DNA of 8,999 bases from a bacterium (GTDB lineage Bacteria > Actinomycetota > Acidimicrobiia > UBA5794 > ZC4RG35). The translations under genes were made by a program, and so were the position numbers. Below are positions 6,117-8,999 of the stretch, in pieces. The notes beneath the pieces are model-generated. The model was not told the DNA's origin. It ran no database searches and was given only the letters and a program-made list of their open reading frames with translations. How positions within the stretch are numbered: position 1 is the stretch's first letter; each line of letters begins with the position of its first letter. The stretch lies in the NCBI GenBank assembly GCA_028819835.1, contig JAPPKR010000132.1:1-8999 (forward strand), given 5' to 3'.

Positions 6117-7607
6117 ATGAGGGTGGGTGTGATCGGCGCCACCGGCTACGTGGGTGGGAGACTGGTCCCCGAGTTGTTGGCCGCCGGCCACCAGGTGCGT
6201 TGTTTGGCGCGCACGCCGAGCCGGCTGGACGGGGTCCCGTGGCGGAGCCGTGTTGAGGTCGTGACCGCCGACGTCTTCGAGGCGCCGACCCTCGAGTCAG
6301 GCTTCCAGGGCCTTGACGCCGTCTACTACCTGGTGCATTCCATGGGCCACGCCCGGGACTTCGAGCAGGCCGACCGACTGGGGGCCGAAAACACCAGGAT
6401 GGCCGCCGAGCGCGCCGATGTGGGTCGTCTCATATACCTGGGCGGCCTGGGACACAATGACCCCGCAGGCTTGTCGGACCACCTGGCCAGCCGCCACGAG
6501 GTGGGGCGCATTCTCGGCTCGGGGCCCGTGCCGCTCACCGAGTTGAGGGCGGCGGTGATCATCGGCTCCGGCAGCGCCTCATTCGAGATGCTCCGTCATC
6601 TGGTCGAGGTGCTTCCCCTGATGGTGTGCCCCCGCTGGGTCACCAAGACCAGATGCCAGCCCATCGCGATCGCCGACGTGCTGCGACATCTGGTGTCGGC
6701 GCTCGAGTCTCCCGATGGGACGGCCAGGATCGTAGAGATAGGGGGTCCGGATGTCCTGACCTACAAAGAGATGATGCAACTGTATGCAGGCGTTGCGGGA
6801 CTCCGGCGCCGCCTGATCATCCCCGTGCCGCTCCTGACGCCCCGGCTGTCGTCGCACTGGGTGAATCTGGTCACGCCTCTTCCGATCGGGTTGGCCAGGC
6901 CCCTGGTGGACAGCCTGTGCAACGACGTGGTGGTGGGCGCCGGAGAGCTAATGCCGGGACATGGCAAGGTGCGCGGTCCGCTGCGTTTCGAGGAGGCGGT
7001 CCGGGACGCCCTGTCGCGTATCAAGGATCTCGAAGTATCGACCAGTTGGATGGACAGCGCCTCGAACGCCGGTTCAGCCATGCCCATGCCTCAGGATCCG
7101 AGTTGGGCCGGCGGAACGGTCCTCGAGGATGTCAGGACAAGGTGGTCCGCCGCTTCGCCCCGGGAGGCGTTCGCCACCGTGTCGGGAGTCGGGGGAGGGC
7201 GCGGTTGGTACTTCGCCAATAGCCTGTGGGCCGCCCGCGGGTGGGTCGACAAGTTACTGGGGGGAGTCGGCATGCGGCGGGGGCGAAGACACCCCGACGA
7301 GTTGCGGGTGGGGGATGCCTTGGACTTCTTCCGTGTGGAGGTGTACGAGCCGCCTCGTCTGCTGCGGCTCCGGGCCGAGATGAAGCTCCCCGGAGAGGCA
7401 TGGCTGGAATGGCACGTTGCACCGGCCAAGAACGGCCGGGGTGGGACGACTCTTCAGCAGCGGGCCAGGTTCCATCCCCGCGGGATTGCCGGACGGCTGT
7501 ACTGGTGGGCGCTCCTGATCCCGCACGCGGTGATCTGGAGCCGGATGATCCAACGCCTGACCCGGGTGGCTGGGGATGGTACGGCGCGTGTCCCCGCACC
7601 TGATTGA
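6117..7607 (+). CDS. NAD(P)-binding SDR-like protein with C-terminal DUF2867
   Basis: Two-domain protein of 496 residues. The N-terminal part (about 1-305) is an atypical short-chain dehydrogenase/reductase Rossmann domain: GVIGATGYVGGRL (4-16) is the dinucleotide-binding loop, then LARTPSRL (30-37), VTADVF (49-54), AVYYLVHSMG (68-77) and LIYLGGLG (105-112). The classical Y-x-x-x-K catalytic pair is not evident; the family motif LxSRHEVGRIL is seen at 123-133 instead. A linker at about 305-340 leads to a C-terminal domain (about 340-485) matching my memory of DUF2867: RGWYFANSLWAARGWVDKLLGG, the spaced RRGRRHPDELRVGDALDFF, and WHVAP, with a hydrophobic helix near 460-475. Such proteins are usually annotated as SDR family oxidoreductases with no known substrate. 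The upstream GTG at 6021 would add 32 residues lacking homology. It is transcribed toward the sterol-methyltransferase-like gene, with 79 nt between their ends. Confidence 0.85.
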   Translation: MRVGVIGATGYVGGRLVPELLAAGHQVRCLARTPSRLDGVPWRSRVEVVTADVFEAPTLESGFQGLDAVYYLVHSMGHARDFEQADRLGAENTRMAAERADVGRLIYLGGLGHNDPAGLSDHLASRHEVGRILGSGPVPLTELRAAVIIGSGSASFEMLRHLVEVLPLMVCPRWVTKTRCQPIAIADVLRHLVSALESPDGTARIVEIGGPDVLTYKEMMQLYAGVAGLRRRLIIPVPLLTPRLSSHWVNLVTPLPIGLARPLVDSLCNDVVVGAGELMPGHGKVRGPLRFEEAVRDALSRIKDLEVSTSWMDSASNAGSAMPMPQDPSWAGGTVLEDVRTRWSAASPREAFATVSGVGGGRGWYFANSLWAARGWVDKLLGGVGMRRGRRHPDELRVGDALDFFRVEVYEPPRLLRLRAEMKLPGEAWLEWHVAPAKNGRGGTTLQQRARFHPRGIAGRLYWWALLIPHAVIWSRMIQRLTRVAGDGTARVPAPD

Positions 7608-7686
7608 GAACCCGTTTCCCTCACCCGAATGCCCCGCTCTCCATCCTGTCTCTCTGCAATCCCCAGTTGGCTAAGACCGGACCGCC

Positions 7687-8712
7687 CTATGCCGGTTTGC
7701 GGGCGTGGATGAAGTACATCGGTGTGAAGATGCCCAGCCGTCCGGCCTCCGCCATGGCTACCGCACAGAGGTCCAGGGTCTCGGCCACCCGGACCGTGCC
7801 TCGCGGTGCTATGCGGAGTCCCTCCATCACCCTGAGCGTGTTGTGGGTGACCCAGCGTCCCAGCCTTGAGCTGCGAAAGCCGGCCATGGAAAGGCCCTCC
7901 CCGACCAGGGGCTGGTACCAAGGGATTGACGGACCGGTTTGCACCGCCAGGTCCCTCGTCTCCAATACCTCAAAACCCACCGATCGAAGAGCGTCGTCGA
8001 TCGTCTCCCGGTCGTCGATCACCAGCAGACCCCCTCCAAGTTGGATGTCGGCCTTGATCTTCAGGTGGCGGGGGTTCTGGGGGTCGAAGCGGTCGGTCAC
8101 GGCGTACTCGTAAGCGGCGAATTGCGCGCCCGGTTTCAGCAGACGGAACACTTCGCGGTAGATGCTGATCTTGTCCGGGGCACAGCAAGTCGCCTCTATG
8201 GAGTAGGCCGCGTCGAATGAGTCGTCCGGGGCGTCGACATCCAGGAAGTCGCAGTGCAGGAACTCGGCCAGGTGAGCCAGTCCGGCCTCCTCCGCCAATT
8301 GCCGGGCCCGTTCCAGTTGGTACGCGTTGCTATTTACCCCGACGATCTTGGCGCCGGAGAAACGAGCGATCTCCAAGAGTGGCCCGCCGACGCCGCTCCC
8401 GATGTCGGCGACCACCATCCCCGGTTTGAGGCCCAGTGCATGGGCTATGAAATGCTCATGGCGGGCAAGGGACGCCTTGAAGCTCTCTCCGGGAACCCGC
8501 GGTGCGAAGTGGAATGACCTGCCCCAGCCAAATTCGAAAAAGTCCGTGACCAGGTCATAGTAGAGATTGTTGACATTCTTGTGATCGCTCGTCCAGTCCT
8601 CGGAGGGGCCGCCTTCGGCTGAGGAGAATCGCTGTTCGTATTCCTGGACGGTCGGCGCCGCGCCGGAAGCCTCCTTTCTGCCCTTCCACGTGTCGGAGAT
8701 CTTGAATGCCAT
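7687..8712 (-). CDS. Sterol 24-C-methyltransferase-like SAM-dependent methyltransferase
   Basis: Predicted SAM-dependent C-methyltransferase of the Erg6/SMT family, 341 residues, close to the eukaryotic enzyme minus its N-terminal extension. SMT enzymes add a methyl to C24 of the sterol side chain at a double bond. Signature regions, compared from memory with yeast Erg6: YYDLVTDFFEFGWGRSFHFA at 51-70 (region I); GESFKASLARHEHFIA (75-90); DIGSGVGGPLLEIARFSG (103-120), the SAM-binding region; NSNAYQLERA (127-136); YSIEATCCAP (170-179); YEYAVTDRFDPQNPRH (201-216); IPWYQPL (263-269); and FTPMYFIHARKP at the C terminus. This is far beyond generic methyltransferase similarity and includes the SMT C-terminal domain. 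Differences: phenylalanines at both region I tyrosines, GSG for GCG, and CC for CH. The ATG at 8712 has AAAGG 5 nt upstream and follows the SRPBCC stop by 16 nt. Whether the acceptor is a sterol is inference; other isoprenoids or hopanoid-like lipids remain possible. Confidence 0.85.
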   Translation of the reverse strand: MAFKISDTWKGRKEASGAAPTVQEYEQRFSSAEGGPSEDWTSDHKNVNNLYYDLVTDFFEFGWGRSFHFAPRVPGESFKASLARHEHFIAHALGLKPGMVVADIGSGVGGPLLEIARFSGAKIVGVNSNAYQLERARQLAEEAGLAHLAEFLHCDFLDVDAPDDSFDAAYSIEATCCAPDKISIYREVFRLLKPGAQFAAYEYAVTDRFDPQNPRHLKIKADIQLGGGLLVIDDRETIDDALRSVGFEVLETRDLAVQTGPSIPWYQPLVGEGLSMAGFRSSRLGRWVTHNTLRVMEGLRIAPRGTVRVAETLDLCAVAMAEAGRLGIFTPMYFIHARKPA

Positions 8713-8717
8713 CGCGA

Positions 8718-8723
8718 CCTTTC
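8718..8723 (-). promoter_or_regulatory. Ribosome binding site of the SMT-like gene
   Basis: GAAAGG on the minus strand ends 5 nt before the ATG at 8712 and lies in the 16-nt gap after the SRPBCC stop. Re-initiation from its own site within one transcript is likely. Confidence 0.55.
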
Positions 8724-8728
8724 AGAGG

Positions 8729-8999
8729 CTAACCGGTGGTGGCTTCGGCGGCTTCCTTTAAGGGGGCCAGTTCGTCCCGGAGGTCGCGTCGCATGCGGTT
8801 CTTCGAGAAGACGCCCATCAGCGTTCCCACCACCCCGCCCATCGAGCCGGTCAGGGTCAGTCGCGTCACGCCTTCGGAGACCTCGGAGATGTCGTAGGCA
8901 TGAAAGTAGGTCATCACCGGGTTCTTCGCCCCCGACACCATTCTGGTGGGAGGGTCGAACTCGGTCACGGTCACCTTGAACCTGCTTCTGTCCACCTTG
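8729..8999 (-). CDS. SRPBCC family protein (N terminus beyond window)
   Basis: Only the last 90 or so residues are visible; the frame is open to the window edge, and the GTG at 8995 is probably internal rather than a start. The visible part alternates beta strands (FKVTVTEFDPPTRMV, ending about 20 residues in; MTYFHAYDISEV; VTRLTLTGSMGG) and closes with a long amphipathic helix (LMGVFSKNRMRRDLRDELAPL). That is the C-terminal half of the START/SRPBCC helix-grip fold, such as polyketide cyclase 2 or CoxG-like proteins, which hold hydrophobic ligands. Full-length relatives are usually about 140-160 residues, so around a third is missing. It lies 16 nt upstream of the SMT-like gene and is probably in the same transcript; a lipid or sterol carrier for the methyltransferase is a reasonable but untested idea. 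Confidence 0.7.
   Translation of the reverse strand, partial: KVDRSRFKVTVTEFDPPTRMVSGAKNPVMTYFHAYDISEVSEGVTRLTLTGSMGGVVGTLMGVFSKNRMRRDLRDELAPLKEAAEATTG

Noticed and set aside
5840..6142. Minus-strand open frame of 100 codons across the divergent intergenic region
   Set aside because: It overlaps the starts of both flanking genes, has no recognisable ribosome site and its product looks like random high-GC translation.
7676..7696. Small inverted repeat ACCGG / CCGGT between the convergent genes, as a possible terminator
   Set aside because: Five-pair stem with an 11-nt loop, no U-tract on either side and partly inside the methyltransferase gene; too weak to call.
7687..8712. Methyltransferase taken as a cyclopropane-fatty-acid or ubiquinone-type enzyme
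   Set aside because: Those share only the SAM motif; the region I block, IPWY and the C-terminal FTPM block are specific to the sterol methyltransferase family.

Overview
The window is high-GC bacterial DNA with genes packed tightly on one strand, GTG starts and four-base gene overlaps. An InhA-type enoyl reductase, a FadD-type acyl-CoA synthetase, an SDR-DUF2867 protein and an SRPBCC protein suggest an actinobacterium. An uncultured Acidimicrobiia-like lineage is my best guess, but that is inference: there is no rRNA or other taxonomic marker here.

Layout. Positions 1-5850 hold six genes on the minus strand. In transcription order they are a fatty acyl-CoA synthetase (5850-4243), a small four-helix membrane protein (4236-3859), an InhA/FabI-like enoyl reductase (3839-3030), an alpha/beta hydrolase (3033-2269), a membrane-anchored MurF-like Mur ligase (2272-752) and a D-Ala-D-Ala ligase cut by the window edge (724-1). 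Gaps are 6, 19 and 27 nt, with two GTGA start/stop overlaps, so this looks like one operon joining fatty-acid activation and reduction to the last cytoplasmic steps of peptidoglycan precursor assembly. A divergent intergenic region (5851-6116) separates it from a plus-strand SDR-DUF2867 gene (6117-7607). Convergent to that gene, on the minus strand, lie a sterol C24-methyltransferase-like gene (8712-7687) and, just upstream of it, the 3' part of an SRPBCC lipid-binding gene (8999-8729).

Most notable. The 8712-7687 gene carries nearly all the signature regions of eukaryotic Erg6/SMT: the region I aromatic block, GVGGP, EATC, IPWY and a C-terminal FTPM...ARKP block. True SMT-like enzymes are rare in bacteria. 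This one has substitutions at recognisable signature positions and sits beside a possible hydrophobic-ligand carrier. No sterol ring-forming gene (squalene epoxidase, oxidosqualene cyclase) is visible, so the acceptor could be an imported or host sterol, a sterol made elsewhere in the genome, or another isoprenoid. The second unusual item is the Mur ligase, which has MurF catalytic motifs but has membrane helices where the usual UDP-MurNAc-peptide-binding N-terminal domain should be.

No tRNA, rRNA, CRISPR array, insertion sequence or convincing rho-independent terminator was seen.
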